Part shown: positions 16,091-24,081 of the stretch, piece by piece | Layout: the number at the start of each line of letters is the position of its first letter | How positions within the stretch are numbered: position 1 is the first letter of the stretch | Assembly: GCA_018992685.1 (NCBI GenBank) | Contig: JACVGT010000037.1 | Coordinates: 1-61,323 of the forward strand | DNA length: 61,323 bases | Source: Theionarchaea archaeon | GTDB taxonomy: Archaea; Methanobacteriota_B; Thermococci; Methanofastidiosales; SZ-28-30 | Direction: 5' to 3' | The notes under the pieces: model-generated | Database searches by the model: none | The model's input: only the letters and a program-made list of their open reading frames with translations | What the model was told of the DNA's origin: nothing | Translations under genes and position numbers: made by a program

Positions 16091-17638
16091 CTATAGGGTA
16101 GTCCAGAATAAGAATGATAGAATCGTCACCACCATGAACGCCACATAATAGTTGATGTCCCTTGCACAAAGGACGTCGAGGGCGATTCCGATTTTTCGTA
16201 CTGATCTTCCTGCCTGACTGTAGAACTTGTCAACAGTCAATTCAATTTCGGGTATTCTGAAGAGTATTTTCATCTTCCAGGCGACTCCATAGATTGCCAG
16301 CCCTGTACCGATCATCAGCAAGCATTCTATCACGGCAGAACCCGTCCACACGTTGTATCCTCCCAGGCCCTGGAAGACTCCTAACCCCAGGCACAGCCCA
16401 GAAAGCACCACCAGTGGGATCTTCATGAACCCAGGAACGGGCTGTGAAGACCTCTTGACATCGCCCAGAAACGTGTGCCTGAACAACTTAGTGAAAGAGG
16501 CTACTGTTCCCGCACATGTCAGAAAGAGAACGCCTTTCATCCATCCAGAAGGGACTGCATGAAAGAGCAGTGTCTTGCTCACGAATCCATTGAATGGAAA
16601 TACCCCTGATATTGACAGGCATCCAACCAAGCAGGCAGTTCCCACCAGAGGCATCTGGGACAAAAGTCCTCCCAGCTCCTGCACGTTTCGCTCCCCCGTG
16701 GCAAAGATAACGCAGCCAACACTGAGAAACAGCAATCCCTTGAACACGCCATGGTTAATCATATGGAGTATTGCCCCAGTGTACCCAAGCTCACTTTCCA
16801 GTCCAATCCCCAGCAGAATGATTCCCACCTGACTGACTGTGTGATATGCAAGAATCTTCTTGATGTCCTTCTGGACCAGCGCCAGTATAACACCTCCCAT
16901 CATGGACAGCAGCGCAAAGGGCACGAGTGCAGAATTATCCAGAGAGAACACGGGGGCAAATCGAATTACCGCGTACACGCCCAATTTCACCATGGCACCG
17001 GAAAGAACTGCAGACACCGGTGTAGGGGCTTGAGGATGTGCATCTGCTACCCACACGTGGAAGGGAATTGAACCCATTTTCACCAGGCATCCTGTCACAA
17101 ATAATATGGGTGCATGAGGTGGTCCCTTCACGACAATGGCCAGTAATATGAGTACTGCACCCCCCACATTCATCAAAACGTACTTGAACCCTGCATTCAG
17201 AGAGGGAGGAGTTCCCCTGTGAATTATGAGAAAGTAGGTGATAATAGTTGACATTTCCAGAAATGCATAGAAGAATAAAACGCTCTCAGAGAATATCGCC
17301 AGTAAAACCACTGCCAGGTCCAGGAGGAGTAGACTGTAGAATCTTCCAATATCCATGTATCCTGAATACAGAAACGCCAGGGTGAAGAGCAGGGAAACCA
17401 CTAAGCTGAATGCAACACTGAGAGTATCCACACGGAGTGAAAGCTCCACTGGGTTCATCCACAAGGCAATCCGGTACACCTCGGGAACCGTTCCCGTGTC
17501 TGCATAGGTGAGAACGCCCGCCAGGGAGAGAACTGCACAGACCAGTGAAAGGTACCTTCTTTTCCGCCCTTTTACAATCCCCGCCATCACTGCTCCTGCC
17601 ACGAGAACTGCCACAATGCCTAGGATAACCATAACCAT
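16091..17638 (-). CDS. Mrp/Mbh-type antiporter, MnhD/NuoN-like subunit (second copy)
   Basis: 515 aa, last gene of the operon, with about 14 membrane segments. The proton-translocating signature is clear: a glutamate in the TM5-like 'FFYAFLEMSTIITYFLI', and 'GSIPFHVWVADAHPQAPTPVSAVLSG' followed by a lysine-containing helix. It is related to NuoL/M/N and MrpA/D. The start codon directly follows the stop of the upstream MnhD-like gene (adjacent at 17638/17639). It should form part of the ion channel. Confidence 0.88.
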   Translation of the reverse strand: MVMVILGIVAVLVAGAVMAGIVKGRKRRYLSLVCAVLSLAGVLTYADTGTVPEVYRIALWMNPVELSLRVDTLSVAFSLVVSLLFTLAFLYSGYMDIGRFYSLLLLDLAVVLLAIFSESVLFFYAFLEMSTIITYFLIIHRGTPPSLNAGFKYVLMNVGGAVLILLAIVVKGPPHAPILFVTGCLVKMGSIPFHVWVADAHPQAPTPVSAVLSGAMVKLGVYAVIRFAPVFSLDNSALVPFALLSMMGGVILALVQKDIKKILAYHTVSQVGIILLGIGLESELGYTGAILHMINHGVFKGLLFLSVGCVIFATGERNVQELGGLLSQMPLVGTACLVGCLSISGVFPFNGFVSKTLLFHAVPSGWMKGVLFLTCAGTVASFTKLFRHTFLGDVKRSSQPVPGFMKIPLVVLSGLCLGLGVFQGLGGYNVWTGSAVIECLLMIGTGLAIYGVAWKMKILFRIPEIELTVDKFYSQAGRSVRKIGIALDVLCARDINYYVAFMVVTILSFLFWTTL

Positions 17639-19102
17639 TCAGCCACCCCCAACTAAAATCGCCAGCTCAGCCACTGACAATCCCAGCAGAGGGAATACCC
17701 CCAGAAAGACACACACAGCAGTCAGGAAATATACGGGAAAGCTCATGGTCCACGGTACAGGTGGGTTGTACGTTCTCTTCCACTTCCGTGGAGTGAGGAC
17801 AGACTGGACAACCCTGAAGTAGTACCCGCAGGACAGGACACTGGCCAGAACGATAACGCCTGCAACACTGGTGTAGTGGGCCTCAACAGCCCCATACAAG
17901 ATCACCAGTTTACTGGAGAATCCGTTCAGAGGAGGAACCCCCACTATCCCCAACGACAAGATCACAAAACAGAGGGCCATCCCTGGCGACACTCCAGAGA
18001 TCCGCGATATCTCCCTGGACCTGCTCTGGTGAATGATCACACCTGCACACAGGAACAATCCACTCTTCATGAGAGCATGATTCACCACATGGAACAGGGC
18101 TCCCTGGACAGCCAGGTCTGTCCCAATTCCCAGTCCTGTCATAATCAGCCCTACCTGACTGATGGATGAGTATGCCAGCATCCGCTTCAAATCCTTCTGT
18201 ACCAGAGCCAGCACACTCCCCACTACCACTGTTACAACTCCTACTATCATGAGGACACTATCTGAGGCCAGAAATGAATCACCAAACAGGAAAGAAAGTC
18301 TCAGTAACCCATAGATACTGATCTTCAGCACAATACCCGATAGTAACGCGGAAACAGGAGAGGGAGCCATGGAATGTGCATCTGGCAGCCAGAAATGCAG
18401 TGGGACGAGCCCTGATTTCACTCCCATAGAACCTAGAATCAAGGAGAATATGATGTAAACGGGAAAGGGATCTTCTTCCATTATGGCAGGCATCACCTGT
18501 GCAATGTGGTCCATATTCAGGGACCCCGTTATCGCATAGGTAATGCCCACAGCAAACAAGAAGAAGGCAGAAGACACACTCCCCAGGATCAGGTACTTGA
18601 GACTTGCCCTGTAGTTCTCCTTTTTTTCACCAGTGGTAATGAGAATGTAGACAGAAATTGACAGAATCTCAAAGAACACATACATGTTGAATATATCTCT
18701 GGTCAGCAGCACTCCCATGATGCCTGCAACCATGAGAAAGTAGAATGCATCATACTTCCCCAACCCTCGAATGTGCTCCATGTATGAGAATGAATAGACC
18801 ATACCAAGAAAACTGACTACAACAGAGACTGCAGCCACCATAAAGGAGAGAGCATCCAATCGCAAGGCGATTCCCATGAAAGGAGTCCATCCCCCCAGTG
18901 TGTAGGTGACGACCTCTCCAGAAAGTACCCGGGGAGCCAAGAGGAGAAGTTGTATCACCAGCGCAGTCAGAGCTAAAACTGAGAAGGTGTTCCGAATTCG
19001 CATCATCACAGTATGGGGTACTCTGTGAGAGACCGCTGTCAGTGAAAGCAGAAAGGCGCTGATCAAGGGAGTAATCACCATTCCCACCAGAAGTTCACTC
19101 AT
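17639..19102 (-). CDS. mnhD: Mrp/Mbh-type antiporter, MnhD-like subunit (first copy)
   Basis: 487 aa with about 14 membrane segments. Signature elements are 'MYVFFEILSISVYILI' (TM5 glutamate), 'GLVPLHFWLPDAHSMAPSPVSALLSGIVLKISIYGLLR' (the Proton_antipo_M core with its lysine) and 'KDLKRMLAYSSISQVGLI'. It overlaps the MnhC stop by 4 nt. The family pumps H+ against Na+ in Mrp antiporters and in membrane-bound hydrogenases. Confidence 0.92.
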   Translation of the reverse strand: MSELLVGMVITPLISAFLLSLTAVSHRVPHTVMMRIRNTFSVLALTALVIQLLLLAPRVLSGEVVTYTLGGWTPFMGIALRLDALSFMVAAVSVVVSFLGMVYSFSYMEHIRGLGKYDAFYFLMVAGIMGVLLTRDIFNMYVFFEILSISVYILITTGEKKENYRASLKYLILGSVSSAFFLFAVGITYAITGSLNMDHIAQVMPAIMEEDPFPVYIIFSLILGSMGVKSGLVPLHFWLPDAHSMAPSPVSALLSGIVLKISIYGLLRLSFLFGDSFLASDSVLMIVGVVTVVVGSVLALVQKDLKRMLAYSSISQVGLIMTGLGIGTDLAVQGALFHVVNHALMKSGLFLCAGVIIHQSRSREISRISGVSPGMALCFVILSLGIVGVPPLNGFSSKLVILYGAVEAHYTSVAGVIVLASVLSCGYYFRVVQSVLTPRKWKRTYNPPVPWTMSFPVYFLTAVCVFLGVFPLLGLSVAELAILVGGG

Positions 19103-19434
19103 GTGCGGACCTCCTCTATATCAAGGGTTTTGTATTGCTCATACACTCTTATGGCCAGGGCCAGGGCAAGAGATGTCACACTCAATTCCACAACCACCGT
19201 GGTGAGCATGAGGGTTTGAGGAAGAGGATCAACATAGACGGAGTACCCTCCCAGAATAGGTGCTGTTCCCCCTTCTGTATATCCGAGGCCGACAAAAAAG
19301 AGGATCAACCCCAGGAACATGATATCAAGACACAGGACGATCTTTATCAAATTCCTTTGAGTCATACACCCAAAAACCCCGATCAGGAACAGGACGATGC
19401 CGATGGTAATGCCGTTGACAAGGTGGAGACTCAT
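19099..19434 (-). CDS. mnhC: Mrp antiporter subunit C (NuoK-like)
   Basis: 111 aa with three membrane helices. The sequence 'GVFGCMTQRNLIKIVLCLDIMFLGLILFFVG' holds the conserved N-L-I-K-I-x-x-x-x-x-[ILM] motif of MnhC/NuoK. 'DPLPQTLMLTTVVVELSVTSLALALAIR' is the diagnostic 'DPlpQALvLTaiVI..a..a' block. It overlaps its neighbours by 4 nt on both sides, indicating coupled translation. Confidence 0.93.
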   Translation of the reverse strand: MSLHLVNGITIGIVLFLIGVFGCMTQRNLIKIVLCLDIMFLGLILFFVGLGYTEGGTAPILGGYSVYVDPLPQTLMLTTVVVELSVTSLALALAIRVYEQYKTLDIEEVRT

Positions 19435-19859
19435 GGACCTCTCTCCAGGTACTTAAAGAAGGTGTAGAACAAGACGACAAAGGCTACACCCACTTTCAGC
19501 CCAACCAGGACATTTATCACAGGAATTGTCCCTGCAGCCAATCCCACTTTGTCCACCAGGAAATTGGAAAATAATGCATTCCCCACGACATATCCCAGGA
19601 TCCCCACTATGATGAGGAGCAGTCCGCTGATATCTTCCATGAAAGATGCCACATTCTCACTGAACCGCCCTTCCCTGGTGCCAAAAGCAATGAGGAGCAG
19701 GAGGACAACAGAGCCCAGAATCACGCCCCCCTGGAACCCGCCCCCGGGACTGAGGTGACCTGCCAATATAATGTAGATGCCAAATACCAGCATCATCGGG
19801 GCGAGAAATCCCGTGGTTGTTCTACAGATGATAGACATCTCCATCCGGACTCCCTCCAT
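19431..19859 (-). CDS. mnhB: Mrp antiporter subunit B
   Basis: 142 aa with four predicted membrane helices. 'AGHLSPGGGFQGGV' is the MnhB signature. The reading frame overlaps the upstream gene by up to 38 nt; starts at internal methionines (19844 or 19838) would reduce this to about 17-23 nt. It ends with a 4-nt overlap into mnhC. Confidence 0.93.
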   Translation of the reverse strand: MEGVRMEMSIICRTTTGFLAPMMLVFGIYIILAGHLSPGGGFQGGVILGSVVLLLLIAFGTREGRFSENVASFMEDISGLLLIIVGILGYVVGNALFSNFLVDKVGLAAGTIPVINVLVGLKVGVAFVVLFYTFFKYLERGP

Positions 19860-20151
19860 AAAGCTTATCGAGTTGCTTCATCTTCTGCTCTGTACGGTGG
19901 TGGTTCCTCCCCAGAATCAGAGTTACCCCCAGAATGGCAGTGAACAGGACCGTGGCTTCCCCTACAGTGTCGTACAGGCGGTAATCTGCAAGGATGGCTG
20001 CCACCACATTGATGGCCCCTGTATCTTCTGTACAGTGGGTAATATAGTACGTCGCCACGTCTGACACAGGCTTCCCGTATTCCAGTGGTAGCCCGGCCAA
20101 GAAGACAGCCCATGTACCAACCAACAGCAATGCCGGTACCATTCTCTTCAT
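19822..20151 (-). CDS. MbhE-like small antiporter subunit (MrpA C-terminal portion / MnhB N-terminal homologue)
   Basis: 109 aa with two membrane segments. 'GAINVVAAILADYRLYDTVGEATVLFTAILGVTLIL' matches the region near the end of MrpA and the MbhE subunit of membrane-bound hydrogenases ('N.VtaILlDfRgfDTlGE..Vl..a..g'). In bacteria this segment is fused to MrpA; here it is a separate gene. It starts 4 nt before the stop of the DUF4040-like gene. Confidence 0.85.
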   Translation of the reverse strand: MKRMVPALLLVGTWAVFLAGLPLEYGKPVSDVATYYITHCTEDTGAINVVAAILADYRLYDTVGEATVLFTAILGVTLILGRNHHRTEQKMKQLDKLYGGSPDGDVYHL

Positions 20152-20384
20152 TCTTTCACCTCTGTCTTGTAGATGGCAAACAGAAAAACGGTGAGTGATA
20201 CAGCATTCACCAGAAGGAGAGAAAAAGCCACGTCCGGAGCCTGCAGCTGGAAGATAACCACTGCAGTCAGCAAACTCAAAACACCAAAGATAATGACAGC
20301 ACTGATCAGGTTCTTCACTATCACAGAACTGACTGCAGTTACTGGCAGTAAGATCAAGAGCAGCTGCATGATGATGTCACTCAT
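20148..20384 (-). CDS. MbhD-like (DUF4040) antiporter subunit
   Basis: 78 aa with three hydrophobic helices. The block 'NLISAVIIFGVLSLLTAVVIFQLQAPDVAFSLLLVNAVSLTVFLFAI' corresponds to the DUF4040 segment found at the MrpA C-terminus and as free MbhD in archaea. It overlaps mnhG by 8 nt. Its presence as a separate gene, with MbhE next, marks the archaeal Mbh/Mbs-like gene order. Confidence 0.87.
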   Translation of the reverse strand: MSDIIMQLLLILLPVTAVSSVIVKNLISAVIIFGVLSLLTAVVIFQLQAPDVAFSLLLVNAVSLTVFLFAIYKTEVKE

Positions 20385-20691
20385 ACATATCCACCACCGT
20401 CATCTCACAGGGTTTTATCCCGAATTTGTGAGAGGCTCTGGCCAGAGCATGGGATGCCACAGGATTCAATGAAAAGATCAAGAAAAGCACCAGCAGCACC
20501 TTCAGAGACACCATACCCACTCCCAGAGCCACAACCACGCCCACCAGGATGGAGATGGAACCCCCTGTGTCACACTTGGTGGCAGCATGCAGGCGAGTGT
20601 ATACATCAGGGAACCGGATGACACCCACGGCTCCCAGAACCATCACAGTACATCCCGCAAGAAATAGAATATACTCAATCACGAAATCCAC
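20377..20691 (-). CDS. mnhG: Mrp antiporter subunit G
   Basis: 104 aa with three membrane helices. 'GAVGVIRFPDVYTRLHAATKCDTGG' is the MnhG signature (G..RfPD.y.RlHAat...t.G). It overlaps mnhF by 17 nt and the DUF4040 gene by 8 nt. Confidence 0.95.
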   Translation of the reverse strand: MDFVIEYILFLAGCTVMVLGAVGVIRFPDVYTRLHAATKCDTGGSISILVGVVVALGVGMVSLKVLLVLFLIFSLNPVASHALARASHKFGIKPCEMTVVDMYE

Positions 20692-20953
20692 CTTCCATGT
20701 ACTTTGCTACCACCAGAGACCCTGTGACGTTAAGCATGGCGAACCCAATGGCCACATCCAGATATAGTACCCTGCCATACAGGATAGAGAGTAGAACCAG
20801 CATTACAGTGATTTTTGTGGAAATGGTATTCAATCCCACCATTCTATCAGATATGGTAGGGCCCACCAGTACTCGCAAGAAGCAGATAACTGAGGTTGCT
20901 ACCAGGACCATGATGACGATCTGAAGTGCTACCAGAAGATACGGTGAAGCCAT
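20675..20953 (-). CDS. mnhF: Mrp antiporter subunit F
   Basis: 92 aa with three membrane helices. 'FLRVLVGPTISDRMVGLNTISTK' is the conserved MnhF loop (GP...DR..a.n.i.t), and 'YLDVAIGFAMLNVTGSLVVAKYMEGG' is the expected end. It overlaps mnhE by 25 nt. Confidence 0.94.
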   Translation of the reverse strand: MASPYLLVALQIVIMVLVATSVICFLRVLVGPTISDRMVGLNTISTKITVMLVLLSILYGRVLYLDVAIGFAMLNVTGSLVVAKYMEGGFRD

Positions 20954-21534
20954 TCATCCACACCTCCTTTTATGATCTCTCCAGCCTCTTCTGTGGACAG
21001 CGTTTCGACATCAATCCAGTGGACGTACAGGGCGTTTCCCTCAAGGGTTTCTTTCACATCCAGAGTGAGAGTGCCCGGCGTTAGGGTGATAATGTTAGCC
21101 AGGGCTGTCACTGCGGTGTGGGAGCGCAAGGTGGTATCAATCCTCACAATGCCAGGATTAATATCCATGAGAATGACATGTCTGGCCACATTGACGTTGG
21201 CCTCAATGATCCTGAATAAGAAGATGAAGGCCAATTCAGGAATGTAGATAAAGACAAACATGAGCAAGCGGGAAAAGAAGTTCTCACCAGCCCTGATATC
21301 TCTGGCAAAGAAATCATATGTCAGAATGGATAGCAGCGTACACACACCTGCACCCAAAACCAAGGGGGGTGTAGCAGTAGACCCAATGAGGACGATCCAG
21401 AACAAGTACAGCACCAGAAAGGTTACCAGGATCTTCTGCCAAGTCCTAATGCCTTTTCCGTATTGAAGCTGTGATTCTATGTGCTCTTTTACAGTATCGA
21501 GCCGTTCTCTCAGGTAGAACCTCATTTTGGACAT
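20929..21534 (-). CDS. mnhE: Mrp antiporter subunit E
   Basis: 201 aa, first gene of the antiporter operon. After a basic N-terminus there are two or three membrane helices, then the conserved soluble part 'GIVRIDTTLRSHTAVTALANIITLTPGTLTLDV' and 'LYVHWID', diagnostic for MnhE (ltPGTl.ldv...l.vH.l). The start at 21534 or the next ATG (21525) lies about 22-30 nt from the TATA-like box at 21556-21562. The operon has nine genes and no hydrogenase, NADH or formate dehydrogenase genes next to it, so it probably works as a stand-alone Na+/H+ antiporter. Confidence 0.93.
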   Translation of the reverse strand: MSKMRFYLRERLDTVKEHIESQLQYGKGIRTWQKILVTFLVLYLFWIVLIGSTATPPLVLGAGVCTLLSILTYDFFARDIRAGENFFSRLLMFVFIYIPELAFIFLFRIIEANVNVARHVILMDINPGIVRIDTTLRSHTAVTALANIITLTPGTLTLDVKETLEGNALYVHWIDVETLSTEEAGEIIKGGVDEWLHRIFW

Positions 21535-21555
21535 ACTTAAGAATGCACCCCCACC

Positions 21556-21562
21556 TTTAAAA
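21556..21562 (-). promoter_or_regulatory. TATA box of the antiporter operon
   Basis: Reads TTTTAAA on the minus strand, with a gap of 21 nt to the mnhE start codon. It is likely the single promoter of the nine overlapping genes down to 16091. Confidence 0.5.
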
Positions 21563-21669
21563 GTATTGTGAAATCCCGAAACAAGGTAGTGCAGACGATC
21601 AACACACAGAATGGGTATGTCTGGGTAGCCTGTGTTTAAATCACATGTCAGATTGTGGTTTCTGAACGC

Positions 21670-22290
21670 TCAACCCTTCACTGGAGAGATGACGGAATCG
21701 TCAGGGTTCTCCCGTGTGGCAGCCATCACCCGATACCCTCCCTTGAGAGCAACATATACCACGTGGGGAAATTCCTCTTCCAGGTAGGAGAAGATGCTCT
21801 TTGCTCCCTGCTTTGTTCTGGCCACCACGTACATGGTGCCCCCAACATTGAGCAGCTGTTTCCCCTGGGCAATAAGGTTGAATACCGCTTGCTTCCCAGC
21901 TCGGATGGGAGGGTTCATGGCAATGACATCAAACCCGGGTCTTACACAGGTAGGGGTGCCACAGATTACGCCGGCATTCTCTCTCTCGTTCAGTAAAATA
22001 TTCTTTCTGGCCAGCCGGCATGCCCTTTCATTGACATCGAGAAGAACGGCGTATCGACACAGAAACGAAAGCGTGATACCGATTACTCCATATCCACATC
22101 CCACATCCAGGAACCAATCCTCAGATGAAACGCTGACACTTTCTGTCAGGAGTTTTGTACCGAAGTCTACCCTCTGTCTGGAGAAAACTCCCCTGCTGGT
22201 CTTGAACCGCAACTGGTGACCTCTTATACGTTCTGTGATTTCATTGACTTTTTCTTCAGATGTGGGCCTGTGAGTGAAGTAATGTTCCAT
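21670..22290 (-). CDS. Class I SAM-dependent methyltransferase (RsmC/MTS-like)
   Basis: 206 aa. 'FLDVGCGYGVIGITLSF' is the SAM-binding motif I, 'AVLLDVNERACRLARKNI' motif II, and 'FDVIAMNPPIRAGKQ' the N-P-P-[IY] catalytic motif typical of N-methylation of nucleobases or glutamine. The N-terminal 'YFTHRPTSEEKVNEI..IRG..LRFKTSRGVFSRQRVDFGTKLL' is the conserved pre-domain of archaeal 'methyltransferase small' proteins related to 16S rRNA G1207 methylase. The likely target is RNA. It diverges from eS8 and appears to share a palindromic TATA box with it. Confidence 0.88.
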   Translation of the reverse strand: MEHYFTHRPTSEEKVNEITERIRGHQLRFKTSRGVFSRQRVDFGTKLLTESVSVSSEDWFLDVGCGYGVIGITLSFLCRYAVLLDVNERACRLARKNILLNERENAGVICGTPTCVRPGFDVIAMNPPIRAGKQAVFNLIAQGKQLLNVGGTMYVVARTKQGAKSIFSYLEEEFPHVVYVALKGGYRVMAATRENPDDSVISPVKG

Positions 22291-22310
22291 ATACAGAGTT
22301 TTCAGAAATC

Positions 22311-22318
22311 TTTATAAA
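22311..22318. promoter_or_regulatory. Palindromic TATA box possibly shared by two divergent genes
   Basis: TTTATAAA is its own reverse complement. It lies 20 nt from the methyltransferase ATG on the minus strand (22290) and 21 nt from the eS8 ATG on the plus strand (22340). No other TATA-like element fits either gene between the two start codons. One TBP site could therefore serve both leaderless genes. Confidence 0.6.
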
Positions 22319-22339
22319 CCCTTGTTGGCCTTCCATACT

Positions 22340-22714
22340 ATGGCATTATGGCAGAGAAGATCAAAGCGAACTCGCACCGGAAAAATGCTTCGAAGGTCAA
22401 GGAAGAAAAGGAAGCGTGAAGTGGGAAGAGACTTCATTGAAACCAAGATTGGTCCTGAAAAGAAGAAACTCCAGAGAACCTACGGAGGAAACAGAAAGGT
22501 GAAGCTCCAGAAAGCAGAATATGCAAACGTAGTAACCAAGGAAGGAACCAAGAGGACCAGGATCTTGAGTGTCGCGCAGAATGAGGCTAACCGTCACTTT
22601 GTCAGGCGAAATATCATCACTCAGGGTGCTGTAATCGAGACTGAGCTGGGAAATGCCCGTGTGACCTCTAGACCTGGGCAGCATGGCATCATAAATGCCA
22701 TCCTCATGGAATAA
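22340..22714 (+). CDS. rps8e: Ribosomal protein eS8
   Basis: 124 aa from the ATG at 22340. 'MALWQRRSKRTRTGKMLRRSRKKRK' is the basic start of archaeal eS8. The body contains 'RTYGGNRKVKLQKAEYANV' and ends 'ITQGAVIETELGNARVTSRPGQHGIINAIL', all typical. It is a small-subunit protein shared by archaea and eukaryotes. Six upstream in-frame codons are rejected because they lie in the promoter. A T-rich CCCTTTTTCTC follows the stop and may terminate transcription. Confidence 0.96.
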   Translation: MALWQRRSKRTRTGKMLRRSRKKRKREVGRDFIETKIGPEKKKLQRTYGGNRKVKLQKAEYANVVTKEGTKRTRILSVAQNEANRHFVRRNIITQGAVIETELGNARVTSRPGQHGIINAILME

Positions 22715-22751
22715 CCCTTTTTCTCAGGCTGCATACCACGAGAGTACTCGG

Positions 22752-24080
22752 TTACTTTGCAATTACATTAGCATCTGAAAACCGAACATGCGGCAGGATG
22801 GAATACTCACAGATCTTTGAATCGCTCCCTACAGCATCAATCTTGGTAAGCAGCGAGAAGATGTTATCTGACAGCATGATCCCGGTGACACCACCTGTCA
22901 TCTCTCCCTTTCGTATCCTGAAAGCAGGTGCACACACCACAGAGAAATCTCCTGATTCTGGATTGGATCCATGAGCCCCCTGTATGTAATCGACGTAGTA
23001 GCCATCGCTGATATCCAGGATTTCTGTACTGTCATACGTTCCTGGGTTAATGGTCATTGTGCTCTGTTGAAGGAGCATCCTATCTTCCCGCCAGTCATAA
23101 TGTGCATTTCCTGTACTGGGACGGCCAGCCCTCTTTCCCCAGTAGTTGTCCCAGATGAATCCTTTCAGGATCCCCTCCTCAATAATAGGTGTGTCCTGAG
23201 ATGGAACACCTTCATCATCCATTTCTCTGGCACCAACCCCTCTCGGCTCCATCCCGTTGTCGTGTAGGGTTAGGCAGCTGCTGGCAATTTTCTCTCCTTC
23301 TTTTCCAGCCAGTTTGGATTTTCCTCGGACCACACTTTCTCCAGAGACTGCCCTGAACAGGGTGTAGAACAACAGGGCTTCCAGAGAAAGGGGTGAAAAA
23401 ACCACCTGTGACTTCCCTGACGCAGCCTTTTCAGGAGCACGGAATTTTTCAATGTTCTCCATGACAGGGGTCACGACACTGCTGGGATCAGGATTGTACT
23501 TTCTCGAAATTTGAAACTCTTGGAATTCAGCTGTCACTCCATCTGCAAGAATTCCTACAGCTGCCAGGAACATGCCCTCCAGGGCTCCCTTGTCCTCATG
23601 CTGAATCCCACTGCTACTGGCACATGCCCTGTGGGTAAGCTCGATTTCATGAGCAGCAAGATAGACAGCAACATCAGACGGAACCATGTCCAACATTTCT
23701 GTGACAGGTTCAGCCATTGTTTCTGCATTCACTTCCTCCAGGGCTGAATCCCACAACTCCATGTGTGGGTACCCTCCTGGTTGTGGAAGAGATTTCCAGT
23801 GAGGATCCTTCTTGCTTGCAGACGCTGCCTTCAGAACCCTCTTCACTGCCTGGCTGACACTTGGCTTATCCAGCCTGTAGGTAAAGATGCTGGCTGCTGC
23901 CTTTCCCACTATCACGCGTATTCTCATGCCCTCATTGATGATGGTGGAAGCCTCATTCACCTGCCCCAGCTGGGCCTTGACTGCAGTATTGACTTTCCTC
24001 ATCCAGATTGCTTCGATTTCATCTGCACCTGAATTCTCGCCTTCCTGGACTGCATACTGACATAGAGTTAGCCTGTTCAT
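22752..24080 (-). CDS. TldE/PmbA-type protein, copy 2
   Basis: 442 aa from the ATG at 24080; the open frame upstream lies inside tldD copy 2. The sequence is clearly of the TldD/PmbA family: an N-terminal 'YAVQEGENSGADEIEAIWM', central 'REMDDEGVPSQDTPIIEEGILKGFIWDNYWGKRAG' and C-terminal 'GVTGIMLSDNIFSLLTKIDAVG'. It has no HExxxH, as expected for the non-catalytic TldE partner. It follows its tldD partner with only one base between them. It is quite divergent from copy 1 and may define a second processing complex with different substrates. Confidence 0.88.
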   Translation of the reverse strand: MNRLTLCQYAVQEGENSGADEIEAIWMRKVNTAVKAQLGQVNEASTIINEGMRIRVIVGKAAASIFTYRLDKPSVSQAVKRVLKAASASKKDPHWKSLPQPGGYPHMELWDSALEEVNAETMAEPVTEMLDMVPSDVAVYLAAHEIELTHRACASSSGIQHEDKGALEGMFLAAVGILADGVTAEFQEFQISRKYNPDPSSVVTPVMENIEKFRAPEKAASGKSQVVFSPLSLEALLFYTLFRAVSGESVVRGKSKLAGKEGEKIASSCLTLHDNGMEPRGVGAREMDDEGVPSQDTPIIEEGILKGFIWDNYWGKRAGRPSTGNAHYDWREDRMLLQQSTMTINPGTYDSTEILDISDGYYVDYIQGAHGSNPESGDFSVVCAPAFRIRKGEMTGGVTGIMLSDNIFSLLTKIDAVGSDSKICEYSILPHVRFSDANVIAK

Positions 24081-24081
24081 G

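Noticed and set aside
16091..21534. Membrane-bound hydrogenase operon
   Set aside because: Only antiporter-type subunits are present; no NiFe-hydrogenase large or small subunit or ferredoxin-like protein is adjacent.
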